DNA of 17,150 nucleotides from Chrysochromulina tobinii (taxonomy: Eukaryota > Haptophyta > Prymnesiales > Chrysochromulinaceae). Position 1 is the stretch's first letter, and every line of letters starts with the position of its first letter. A model generated the notes under the pieces. The model was given only the letters and a program-made list of their open reading frames with translations, was not told the origin of the DNA and made no database searches. The stretch covers positions 1 to 17,150 of the forward strand of contig JWZX01000106.1 of NCBI GenBank assembly GCA_001275005.1. Reading direction: 5' to 3'. The position numbers and the translations under genes were made by a program. This document shows, one piece after another, positions 1 through 8,729 of this stretch.

Positions 1-3000
1 GCGCCCACGAGCACGCCTGCCGCCGCGGCGGGTGGCGCTGCTGAGCTGGAGAGCGAAGCGGAAGTGGATGCTGAGTTGATGGGATTGCTCTCCAAGCTAC
101 AGATCTCCACCAGCACGGCACGCCAATTCTCTTCATTTGGGATCGGGATGGGGGCGATGCGCTTGCTCACCGTCGGAGATATCATCGAGATGACCGGCTG
201 TGACGAAAGCGAGGCGGCCGCCATCGTGCGGGGGGTCAAGGCCGCCGATGCCGCCGCCGCCGCCGCCGCCGCTCAATCGATCTCGCTCCAACCGTCGGCG
301 AACTCCGGCATCGTTGGCAGTCACATCGATGCCGATGGGACGCCTCTCACGGCTGAGATCGTCTCGGCAGTCCTCGGCTACCCCATCGACGACTTCCAGA
401 CGCGCACCCTCGCGGTCATCGTGGACCCGGAGCGCGACCTACTCGCGATGGCGCCTACTGGCTCGGGCAAGACAGCGGTCGCTCTCCAGGCGATCATGGC
501 GGCCTTTCGGCGTGGCAAGAAGGCCGTGTACACCTCCCCCGTCAAGGCACTCTCCAACCAAAAGTACGCCGAGTTCAAGGCGTGGTTCGCCTCGCGCAAC
601 CTGAACGCGGGCGTCACGTTACTCACGGGCGACATTAAGATTCGAGCGCCGCCGGGCACCGTGGCTGAGCTCATCATCTGCACGAGTGAGATTCTGCGGA
701 ATAAGCTCGTCAAGATGGCGGGGACGGCGGCGGTGGTCGCCGATCCGGCCGTTGCAGCCGTTGGGCTCGTGGGTCAGGGCTCTGCCTCGACGATGAGCGA
801 CAATGACCTTCAGAACCTCGGGTGCGTGGTCTCCGACGAGATCCACTACATCAACGACCCGGAGCGCGGCGCGGTGTGGGAAGAGACACTGATGCACATG
901 CACCCGTCGACCCAGCTCGTCGCCCTCTCTGCCACGCTGCGCGAGCCCGAAAAGTTCCTGCAGTGGATCCGCACGACGCGTGGGCGCGACGCTGAGCTCG
1001 TCCGGAGATTTGATCGGCACGTGCCTCTCCATTTGGGCGGGCTCGAGCGCCGTCGTGGCGCCTTTGTGGAATTCTTCGGCACACACGGGGAGCGCGCTGG
1101 GGTGTTCGACATGGCCAAGTATGCGGAGCTGCGCCAAGCCATCTCTGCGCCGCCCGAGAAGGATAGCGCCGCCGCCGCCGCCGCCGCCACCAACAAGATG
1201 GATCGGGTGAATGAGAAGGCGGCCGCAAGGGCGGCCTTTGAAGGTGGGGGCGGCGGCGGGGGAGGCAAGGGGGGGCGCGGCGGTGGCGGCGGCAAGGGCG
1301 GAGGGGGCGGCAAGGGCGGAGGCGGGGGCAGCGGTGGCGGCGGGCGGGGCGGCGGCGGCTCGCACAGCAATGAGCCCTCGTATGCGTCCGAGTGCCTGCG
1401 GCTCGCGCGGGATCTTGCGGGGGGCGGCGGAGGCGTCTCAAAGATGCCTGCCATCGTCTTCGCCATGTCGCGCAAAAAAGTGCGTCGAGGGCGCGCACTG
1501 CTGCGCCTCACTCAACCTGCTCGGCGGCTACCGTCCCAAGGATCGGTTGGGGGACGACGCCACTGAGGAGGAGCGGGCGGCCTTCGAGAAGGCGGAGGCC
1601 GAGCGGCGCGCACTCGTCAAGGCCGCCCAACGAGCCCTGCACGCCATGCACCGCTCTCACTTGCAAAGGTACATGCCCGAGCTTGGTGAGCTCGAGGCGT
1701 ACACGGACGTGATGTACCTACTCGAGCGGGGTGTAGCCTACCACCACGGCGGCATGCTGCCCATCCTGCGCGAGTTTGTCGAGCTGTGCTTCCAGCAGCG
1801 ACTGGTCAAGCTCGTCTTCGCCACCGAGACGCTCGCGGTCGGTGTGAACATGCCCGCGCGCACCGTCGTGTTCACGCAGCTCGACAAGCCCAACGACACC
1901 GGAAAGCCGGGCCATCGTAACCTGCGACCGGATGAGTTCTGGCAGATGGCGGGGCGAGCGGGGCGGCGCGGGCTGGATGAGCTCGGTTACGTGATCTACT
2001 CGCCTACCCTCTCCGTGGCGGGCCTCAAGAACATGGCGAGCGCGACCGAGCTGCGCGAGATGTTGGTGGGGGCGATGCCCGCGGCCACTTCACAGCTGAG
2101 CGTGAATCGGCCGTTTGTGCTGCGTCACCTCGCGCGTGGCTATGGGCCGGAGGTGCTCAATAAGACGCTCCTCGCCGACCAGCTACGTCGGCAGACGGAG
2201 CTCTTGCAGGCTGAGATGGCTGTGGCTGTGGTCGGGGGCGGTGGCAGCGACGCTCTCCTCGACGCCGCGCGCAAGTACGCAAAGCTCGAGGCGCGTCTCC
2301 ACGGCACGAGCGCCGATCTGATTGGGCTCAACCCGAAGCAACAGAAGGCCGCCCAGGCTGAGCTGCGCCAGCTGCTTGAGCTCCACGGCGAGAGACTGAT
2401 TGCGGCGAAGAGCTCGATCGCGACGACCGAGCGGCTCACCGCCGAGATCGAGATCAATCAGTCGCTCCTGTTTCGTCAATGGCAGGAGGCCCTCGGCTGG
2501 CTGGGCGAGTACGGTTTCGTTGATGAGGCGGGATTGCTCACGCCCCGCGGACGTGCATGCGCCGCCTTCGCCGATGGCCACCCGCTCATTATCGGCACCA
2601 TCATCGCGGACGGCTGGCTCGCGCAGCTATCTCCGGGCGAGATCTGCGCGTGGCTCTGCCTCTTCCTAAAGGAGAGCCGCGGCAATGATATCTCCCAATC
2701 CGAGCTCAAGCCGCCCGAGCCGTCGGCGGCGCTCGCGGAGGTGCTTTGATGGGCACTGATCGCGTCCCTGATTGCGACCCTGATTGCGACTCCGAGTGCA
2801 AGCATCATCGCGATCCGAATTTGCGACCCAAATTGCGCCCCTATTTGCGACCCTGATTGCAGGTGCTCGCCGAGACGGACGGCCTCGCCGAGATCCTCGA
2901 GGTCGAACTTGAGCGCACCCTCATGCTGATGATGCTGGATTGGACCACCCACAAGGACATCAAACGCATCGCCGTGTGGGTCGACTCCTACATGCTCGGC

Positions 3001-3174
3001 ACCTTCGTCAAGGCCGTGATGCGCGTCGCCTCGTACATTGACGTCGTCAAGGAGGTTCTCCTCGGCCTGGGCGCGTACGAGACGCATAACAAGCTCGACA
3101 ACCACATGGACCTCCTCCTTGGGGGGTTGGTCACCAACGAGTCGCTCTACCTACGCCTCGCCGACGGCGAATGA
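1..3174 (+). CDS. Ski2-like DExH-box RNA helicase, 5'-partial, two exons, one-base frame disruption
   Basis: ATP-dependent RNA helicase of the Ski2/Mtr4 type, a family that feeds RNA to the exosome; the exact subfamily is unclear. The frame is open from base 1, so the start lies upstream. Visible motifs: LGYPIDDFQ (Q-motif-like, near 382-408), Walker A APTGSGKT (451-474), TSPVKALSNQK, DEIH (835-846, a DEVH variant), SAT (928-936), then after the disruption ATETLAVGVNMPAR and QMAGRAGRRGLDE (near 1948-1986). A DSHCT-like C-terminal domain starts near 2470 and continues into exon 2 (2863-3174), ending at TGA 3172-3174. Exon 1 ends at 2740, phase 0. A Gly-rich insert (about 1240-1430) lies between the two RecA domains. 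The frame changes by one base at the A6 run 1474-1479: the conserved AIVFAMSRKKC motif reads through only if one base is skipped. Corrected, the protein is at least about 1,016 residues. Ski2-like identity is firm; Ski2 versus Mtr4 versus an organellar relative is not. Confidence 0.9.
1234..1440 (+). repeat. Low-complexity Gly-rich coding insert
   Basis: GGC/GGG-rich coding sequence gives Gly runs broken by single Lys, Arg or Ser residues, followed after a short non-repetitive stretch by a second Gly run. It is in frame with the helicase and lies between the first and second RecA domains, probably as a flexible linker. The complementary strand reads as poly-Pro by composition only. Confidence 0.8.
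1474..1479 (+). other. Frame disruption at A6 homopolymer in the helicase
   Basis: Six A residues precede GTGCGTCGAG. Upstream codons read CGC AAA AAA GTG and soon leave the conserved helicase sequence, stopping at 1564-1566. The second half of the helicase is open in the +1 frame, reading AAA AAG TGC (Lys-Lys-Cys). The conserved SRKKC motif spans the point, so a one-base excess in the A run is the simplest explanation. It could be a sequencing or assembly error, a genuine disabling mutation, or +1 ribosomal frameshifting. Confidence 0.85.
2741..2862 (+). other. Intron (122 bp) of the helicase, built from TGATTGCGACC-type repeats
   Basis: GT donor at 2741 after GAG; AG acceptor at 2861-2862. 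Phase 0 joins ...SAALAE to VLAETDGLAEIL and restores the DSHCT-like domain; without removal the frame stops at 2747-2749. The interior is mostly degenerate copies of TGATTGCGACCC (for example near 2768-2792 and 2834-2860). AGGTGCT occurs across the donor (2739-2745) and again across the acceptor (2861-2867). Confidence 0.88.
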
Positions 3175-3627
3175 CGCGTCGCCGAGGGCGCGAGAGAGGG
3201 GGAGAGAGGCCAGAGAGGGAGGCACGAGCGCCAGCCGCGCCGTGTGGTGCCGAGCGTGCCTGAGGCACCGCAGGGTGTGTCATGAGAGGTGAGAGCGCGC
3301 GTGCCCCTCGGGAGCACGTGTGGCTTTTTTGGAGGGTGGCCGCCGTACAGAACTGCCCCGCCCACACACATACACCTTGACTTCGTGTCTCATCGTTGCT
3401 TCTTAGGATTCAACTACTCGGCGCCCATCGTGGCTACAATAGTACTTGGGTCCGGTATTATGCGAAAGTCTTCGAGTCATCTGGAGATCACTTCACAGCT
3501 ATTGAACACACGAGAGTCCTGCGTTTCTTTTTCACGTGTTGGTGTGGAGTCCCGGTGTCTTGGGTGTCGAATTAAAACTGTTTGGCTGTGAATTCATAAT
3601 GAACATATCGACAGTTCTGAGTTCAAG
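3175..3627. other. Intergenic region, helicase 3' side to oxygenase 5' side
   Basis: A purine-rich GAGAGAG stretch (about 3187-3222) follows the helicase stop. GC content falls in 3380-3627, where a promoter and 5' UTR for the oxygenase gene would lie. Open frames here show no recognisable domain. An upstream ATG near 3600 is out of frame with the chosen start. I see no clear TATA box or polyadenylation signal. Confidence 0.5.
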
Positions 3628-6116
3628 ATGGAGTTTATCTCATCTTCCATGGTCTACTTGCCGCTCCACACACTGCTGCTCGAGGACGAGCTGCCTGTTA
3701 CCGCGGCGCCACGGCCCGAGATCCGACGATGCCGCGGCTGCCAGGCTGTGCTGCTCGTTGCCGACTACATTGGTCGTGGCGCCGGCGCAATGGATAAGGC
3801 CCTCGCGTACCATTCTTGTGGCACCTGCGCCAGCGACGAGGCCTTCGCTGCCTCGATGGTGGCCGAGTTCAAGAGCATGCTGGGATCTGGCGGCGACGAG
3901 GGCGAGCCCGACTCTGCTGCGTGCGCGCTGCCCGTCACGTGGCCCGACGGCGAGCCTCCGCTCGTGTACCTGGCGCGGGTGGGCAAGGTCGAGTGCGCCC
4001 TGAATCTGCTGCGTTCGGGCCTGGCCGCGTCCTGCGGAGGCGTGAACGCGCGCGGTCGCTTCGGCATGACCGCGCTGCACCACGCGGCCGCACGCAACGA
4101 CACGACGCTTCTTCGGACGCTCGTCGCTGAGGGAGCCTCCACCTGGCTCACCACTCAGGACGATGTCAACGCAGGCGTGACTGGCGGGCGCACACCCCTC
4201 CACGCGGCGGCGGCGGCCGGCGCGGCAGCCTCGGCGGCGTTGCTCGTGGAGCTCGATCCGATGAGCGCCGCGCGCACCGATTGGGAAGATCGGCTGCCTG
4301 CCGAGCTCGCGTGGCTCGGCGAGATCGAGGGAGCTCACGAGCTCGCAATCTCGCTCGTCGAGGCAGCGAGGCAAGCCTCTGCTGCTGACCCTCCAGCTGC
4401 GAGCGGGGAGATCGAAGGAGATCGAACGATCTTGAGCTCGATCGAGGTCGAGGTGCACGTCGACGCGATCGAGGAGACGGAGCTCAATGAGCTTGATGGC
4501 GAGCGGCAGCACGCGCGTACTCTGAGCAAAGTCGAGCTACGCGAGCGCCACCGCGCCGCCCTTGACATCGAGGCACGCCCGAGGTTGCACACAGCTCATC
4601 TGATCAAGGGCGCTTGGACTGCTGACCGGTGCGGCGCCTCTGATTGCCACTGCTCGCCACTGATGGTCTCCGATGGCGACCGATTCGAGCGTGCAGGTGC
4701 AGCCACTGATTGCAACTGATTGCCACTGATTGCCACCGATTGCCACCGATTGCCACTGATGGTCTCCGATGGCGACCGATTTGAGCGTGCAGGTGCAGCC
4801 ACTGATTGCCACTGATTGCCACTGATTGGCACTGATTGCCACTGATTGCCACTGATTGCCACTGATGGTCTCCGATGGCGACCGATTCGAGCGTGCAGGT
4901 GCAGCCACTGATTGCCACTGATTGCCACTGATTGCCACTGATTGGCACTGATTGGCACTGATAGGCACTGATTGCCACTGATGGTCTCTGATGGCGACCG
5001 ATTCGAGCGTGCAGGTGCAGCGCGCTGCTCGAGGCGGTGCGCACAGCGGCGGCTCAGTACGGCTGGTCTACTGGGCGACATAAGTACCATGCGACCATGG
5101 ACATGCCAATATGGCGCCTTACACCGCACAGCGCCGCGTGTGTGCGGACGGCTCTGGAGGACGAGGTACTGCCCGCGATGGCGCGCGTCTTTGGCATCGC
5201 TCGCGAGCGGTTGGCGCTGCGCGAGGGCTTCGTGGCCATGTATGGTACTGGAGGATGCATGCAGCGCGCGTTGGGCATGCACAAGGATGGTACGCTGCTT
5301 GCGTGCACGCTGCTGCTCAATCCGGAATCGGACTTTGATGGAGGTGGCACCACGTACGCCGCGCCTGTGCGGCTGCGCGAGTGGAGCGAGGCGGACTGGA
5401 AGGCCTCGTCGGAGTGGAAGGCGGACTTGAGCGCGCCCGTGGGAGCCATAAAACCATCGGATGACGACGGCGGCGGCGGACAGAAGACGCTGGAGGAAGC
5501 CTTGGTGCACACGGTGCCGGCCGCGATGGGCGACTTGCTCCTTCATTGTGGGCAGCTGCGCCACGGGGCCGCAGAGGTCAGTCGAGGCTACCGGTATGTG
5601 CTGGTCGCCTTCGTCGACGAGCTGCAGCTCTCTCCCGAGCGCCGTGACGAGCGCCGTGACGAGCGCCAGGGCGAGGAGGTGCAGGGCGAGGGGGCAACGG
5701 GTAAGGTGGGGCCAAATGGCTCTCCCGGCCCCATCTCGACGCCACAGCCCCCATCGGCTGCTGGCGCTGTGCCGCCACTCATGGCCCGTTCCGTCTCACT
5801 GGACGGCGGCACACCCAAGGCCACTAGCGCGCGCTCGGTGCCACGGCTGGCGAAGGCGACGTCGTTTGTGACACCCACGTCCGTAGGGGCTGCCCCCGGG
5901 GGTGAGCGCTCACCACGGCGCTCGTGTGTCTCCTTCCACGTGAGCGAGATCAGCGGGAGCTCAGTACCGGAGCGCCGTGGCAAGTTCACACTGCCGGGCG
6001 GCAAGGCGGCCTTCACACCTGGTTGGGATGAGCAGCCGAAAATTGAGGACGACGAGGCTGAGCTCAGGGCCGAGATCAACGCGGATCAAAAGAAGAAGCT
6101 CAGCTTTGGTTCGTGA
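3628..6116 (+). CDS. Ankyrin-repeat / prolyl 4-hydroxylase-like 2OG-Fe(II) dioxygenase, two exons
   Basis: Predicted 700-residue protein from exons 3628-4628 and 5015-6116. N-terminal CRGC and, after a spacer, CGTC resemble a small zinc-binding motif (about residues 32-72). Two ankyrin-like repeats follow (about 135-210, with TALHHAAARND and TPLHAAAAAG). After an acidic linker the P4H-type domain begins near residue 326 and ends near 540. Iron ligands appear as H423 and D425 (MHKDG) and H517 (RHG); R527, ten residues after H517, fits the 2-oxoglutarate-binding basic residue. The family hydroxylates proline or other residues in proteins; substrate is unknown, and ankyrin repeats suggest partner binding. 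No signal peptide is evident, so it is probably not an ER collagen-type enzyme. The 160-residue tail is Ser/Pro/Arg-rich, starting with ERRDERRDER. The ATG at 3628 is the first in frame with the Cys motif; the N-terminal limit is less sure than the catalytic domain. Confidence 0.88.
4629..5014 (+). other. Intron (386 bp) of the oxygenase: tandem array of four intron-like units
   Basis: GT donor at 4629 (phase 2) and AG acceptor at 5013-5014 join WTADR to CSALLEAVRTAA, the expected start of a P4H domain. The interior divides into four head-to-tail units, each beginning GTGC and ending GCGTGCAG: 4629-4696 (68 bp), 4697-4792 (96), 4793-4898 (106), 4899-5014 (116). Each of units 2-4 is GTGCAGCC, then 5, 6 or 7 copies of ACTGATTGCC (with variants), then a 38 bp tail. 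GGTGCGGCGC at the donor matches GGTGCAGCGC at the acceptor in 9 of 10 bases. Confidence 0.88.
4697..4980 (+). repeat. ACTGATTGCC decamer minisatellite within the intron units
   Basis: Five decamers at 4705-4754, six at 4801-4860 and seven at 4907-4976, with variants such as ACCGATTGCC, ACTGATTGGC and ACTGATAGGC. The three blocks are separated by near-identical 38 bp tails plus GTGCAGCC heads. Confidence 0.95.
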
Positions 6117-6573
6117 GCTTGATGGGAATTGCGCATGCAATGGTATGGGGAACGGGGCAGTGCCCATGCATGCCACGCTGCATGCATCGCTTCTGGCTCC
6201 ACACCTCGACTATGATGCATCGGCCATCGGCCATCGTGGTTCGGCTCCGCTCCAGGCCTGCCTCCACGCCACTCCTCTCGCTTCGTTTGGCCTCGGACGA
6301 ACTGCATCGGCTTCGCTTGAGTGGCATTGTGCGGCGTGCTGGTGTGTGTCCTCGCGCGTCGCGGTCCGCGCGCGATTTGGCTAAACCAATGAAATTCCAA
6401 ATTCGGATATTGGTCGATCTTTTTGCCGGTTCGCAAGGGTCCTTCATCCTTTGTATGCTCGGTACTCACACTGGTCTTTCTTTTGAAAGTTTCACTCCAA
6501 CACGAGTTTCTTCTTTCTATCTCCAACCCACTGTCTCGCTCCACGCTCTGGTCGCGCAGGGGCAGCCACTGCA
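6117..6573. other. Intergenic region between two convergent genes
   Basis: It holds the 3' flanks of the oxygenase gene (+) and TMCO1 (-). GCATGC-type palindromic words cluster at 6132-6187. Sequence after about 6370 is more AT-rich and probably TMCO1 3' UTR. I see no supported gene. Confidence 0.5.
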
Positions 6574-7240
6574 TTATTTGGGCATGTCCACTTTCATCCC
6601 GAAGGACTCCATGAGCTTCTCTGCCCGTCTGGCCGCGTGCTGCATCTCGCTCGGCATCTCGTGCCCGAGGAGCTTTTGCAGGTTCGGCTTGATCGCGAGC
6701 GAGCACAGTGCATAGATGAAGAGGATGCCAGCGTCACGCATGTCGTCGCCGGGCAGGTTCCTGTGCGTAATCCCGGTGATGAAGCTGAAGGGCATGAACG
6801 GGAGCCGTGCGAGGACGACACTGTCGTAACTGGCCTTCAGCGTAAACAAGGTAAACGTGTGAAAGACGCCTGCCAGCATGTTGCATCTCCACTGCGAGGA
6901 AGGAAGCGGCCACAACCGGACGAGTCAGCTGTTGCTCTGGCGGGCATGGTCCGCCCAGCACCGCGCTTACCTTGTACGTCCCAAGGTCACGGCTGGCACG
7001 GGAAAACTCACGTTCGAGCATGATGAGCTTCTTGTCCTTCTTATCGATCTTTTTGTCAACCGCAACCGTCGCCAGCTCCTCCTGCTTCCTTGCGAGTCGC
7101 TTTGATGCGCTGGCGTACTGCGCGTGCAGCCGTTGAAAGTCCTCGAGGCGAAAGACAAGTAGCCACGAGACGGCCTCGCAGATGCAGATAGACACCGTCG
7201 CACAGCCGATCACGTAGAGCAGTGAGCCTTTGTCGGCCAT
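6574..7240 (-). CDS. TMCO1: TMCO1-family ER membrane protein (calcium load-activated channel / translocon factor), two exons
   Basis: Exons 7240-6971 (90 codons, from ATG at 7240-7238) and 6891-6574 (105 codons plus TAA) give 195 residues, close to the usual length of about 188 for TMCO1. An N-terminal membrane segment (about residues 9-30, with CEAVSWLLVF) is followed by a charged Lys-rich coiled coil (35-88, KKIDKKDKK), a second membrane segment (about 94-112), then the hallmark LPFMPFSFITGITHRNLPGDD and a third hydrophobic stretch ILFIYALCSLAIKPNLQKLLG. TMCO1 belongs to the Oxa1/Get1/EMC3 superfamily, sits in the ER membrane, and is linked to calcium leak control and to the multipass translocon. 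The splice GTAAGC...TCGCAG (phase 0) joins RDLGTYK to WRCNMLAG, matching the family alignment. The spacer to the upstream gene is 250 bp. Confidence 0.94.
6892..6970 (-). other. Intron (79 bp) of TMCO1
   Basis: Donor GTAAGC at 6970 and acceptor CCTCGCAG ending at 6892, phase 0. It has no decamer repeats or flanking duplication, unlike the plus-strand repeat introns. Confidence 0.9.
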
Positions 7241-7261
7241 CTCGTGAACAAGTTCCTCTTG

Positions 7262-7355
7262 CTGTGAACAGAAAAGTCTCCGCAAACTACGACACGAACG
7301 AACATGGGATGAACGTGCACACATGGATCATGCAAAACAAGAAGAAAAGACTCAC
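7262..7355 (-). other. Possible 5' UTR intron of TMCO1
   Basis: A GTGAGT donor at 7355-7350 and a pyrimidine-rich TTTTCTGTTCACAG acceptor ending at 7262 lie 21 bases upstream of the TMCO1 start codon. The upstream exon would not join in frame, so if used it is untranslated. Transcript evidence is needed. Confidence 0.3.
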
Positions 7356-7490
7356 ATGAAATCATGAATACAGTACGACTCGCTCGGATGGCCTTCTCCA
7401 CGCGCTGCCTGGCCCATTGGCGTACATGCATGCCTCTTACGTAGAAGTCGGCCTTGTTCGTGCCACGAGCCGAGTCGTGCGCGCGCGCCC

Positions 7491-7992
7491 TCATCGTACG
7501 CTATCCTTGGCGACGGTCACCAGCGACACCTGCATCTCGCGAGCCAACCGCTTCACCATCGCCGCAAGCGCGAGCTTGCGCACCTGGTTGGGCGGCAGCG
7601 TGACAGCAGTGATCATCTTGGCATCGCGCTCGACCACCTTGAACTGGTCGTACGGCTCGTCCGACGGCTCCTGTTTGAACATGCCTGAACACCAAGATGG
7701 ACGCTCGCTGAGCACTGAGAGGCTGGCACTTTGTGCTCCCAGGGTGTATTTGGCGCGGGCGCGCGCGGGAGCGAACGCAGCGACGATCGCTGATGCACGG
7801 TGGGGCGTGCGAGGCGCGTAGCGCACCCTCCTCCACCATGAGCTTGCGCTGGTCGGCGAGGCTGAGCTTCTTCACAAGCTTTGCCGCCTCCGAAGTCTCA
7901 GGAATCTGCTTCCACACATCGAGGAAGTCGGGGTCGCCCTGCTTGACGTGGTACACGGGATGGTTGATGTTGGTTTTGTCATCGCCACCCAT
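7491..7992 (-). CDS. Small protein of unknown function (119 aa), two exons
   Basis: I do not recognise this protein. ATG at 7992-7990 opens exon 1 (7992-7827); exon 2 is 7684-7491, ending TGA. It starts MGGDDKTNINHPVYHVKQGD and continues through an acidic/basic helical stretch (PETSEAAKLVKKLSLADQRK), then after the intron MFKQEPSDEPYDQFKVVERD and a hydrophobic-basic C-terminal helix (LPPNQVRKLALAAMVKRLAREM). There is no signal peptide, membrane segment or Cys motif. Evidence for coding: the frame is kept precisely by consensus splice sites, codons are G/C-ending, and composition is globular, unlike the flanking low-complexity DNA. It is a probable soluble helical protein, transcribed in the same direction as TMCO1. 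Confidence 0.72.
7685..7826 (-). other. Intron (142 bp) of the small unknown gene
   Basis: Donor GTGCGC at 7826 follows GAG GAG G (phase 1); acceptor TTGGTGTTCAG ends at 7685. Joining gives E-E-G-M-F-K-Q-E. No decamer repeats are seen. Confidence 0.75.
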
Positions 7993-8729
7993 CGCTGCGC
8001 CTGCAGGCCGACGTGCGAGCGAGGCGCGAGCTGGACGAGCCACGACAAAGAGGCTACTTGTATCTGGGGCCCTACAAGTTTTCAAGTTTCAAGTTTGAAT
8101 CCAAGTTTGCAAGTCAAGTCAAGTCAAGTCAAGTGGACTTGACTTTACTTGACATTTTGCAAGTACTTACAGAAGTGTTTTCAGGGTTGCTCGGCCGCCC
8201 TGCCGCCCTATTTGCCCTCCGACACAGGATGACCACTTCATTGGCTCACAGCTTCATGGGCTCTGGTGTCTATTGGGGATTTGGGGTGGCCAGAGTTTCA
8301 AATCACGAATGGTTGTCAACTAGTGCCACCCAATAAAAGCACGATGTCGACGATGTCGAGTTGTCAACGTGAGCGCAGAGTACTCCACAGCAGCACCGCA
8401 GGGCGCAGGCGCAAGAAGCTGGATGGCGAGGTCGTCCTCATACCGGTGCGGCTAAACACAATCAGAACTGAAGCCCAGGCTAGGACCGCAGGGTCTGGGG
8501 TTGGTGTGACCATGTGACAATTGGCGCTTGCCATCTCATGATCTCATTGTCGGGCCATCTTGTGGCAGTGCAGTGGCAGAGCAGTGGCAGGCGGGATGAG
8601 TGCTCAGATGAGCTGATGAGCTGCTGATGGAGGTGATGGTGGGCTGCTGAGAGGGGCATGCCTCACTGTCACTCGACGACTGTGGCACTGCATTGATGGT
8701 CAGTGCAGTCAGCGCACGAAAAATGCGTC
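7993..8729. other. Intergenic region with CAAGT repeats
   Basis: It separates the start of the small minus-strand gene from the stop of the coiled-coil/MORN gene. It holds a CAAGT array with hairpin at 8110-8151 and GTGGCAG words near 8562-8590. Open frames across it lack recognisable domains. It should contain the small gene's promoter and the MORN gene's 3' UTR. Confidence 0.5.
8077..8151. repeat. CAAGT pentamer array with perfect hairpin
   Basis: Degenerate CAAGTTT words begin near 8077; five exact CAAGT copies occupy 8110-8134. AAGTCAAGT (8126-8134), GG, then ACTTGACTT (8137-8145) forms a perfect 9 bp inverted repeat. It lies about 120 bp upstream of the small minus-strand gene's start codon. 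Confidence 0.85.

Noticed and set aside
619-1511. Minus-strand Pro-rich open frames over the helicase
   Set aside because: They are the complement of the Gly-rich insert and flanks; the plus strand carries the helicase motifs.
3289-3591. Plus-strand frame of 100 codons between helicase and oxygenase genes
   Set aside because: No domain, codon use unlike the neighbours, and it occupies the expected promoter/5' UTR region.
4697-4976. CRISPR-like array of short repeats
   Set aside because: Decamers are directly adjacent with no unique spacers, and the setting is a eukaryotic intron.
4537-5564. Minus-strand frames with repeated Gln-Trp-Gln-Ser-Val-Ala-Ile units
   Set aside because: These come from reading the decamer intron array backwards (10 bp repeats cycle through three frames as a 30 bp period). 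The array is spliced out of the oxygenase gene.
7210-7494. Minus-strand frame whose ATG overlaps the stop codon of the small gene (ATGA)
   Set aside because: ATGA coupling is a bacterial operon feature. The translation has no motif, and the frame crosses a probable 5' UTR intron of TMCO1.
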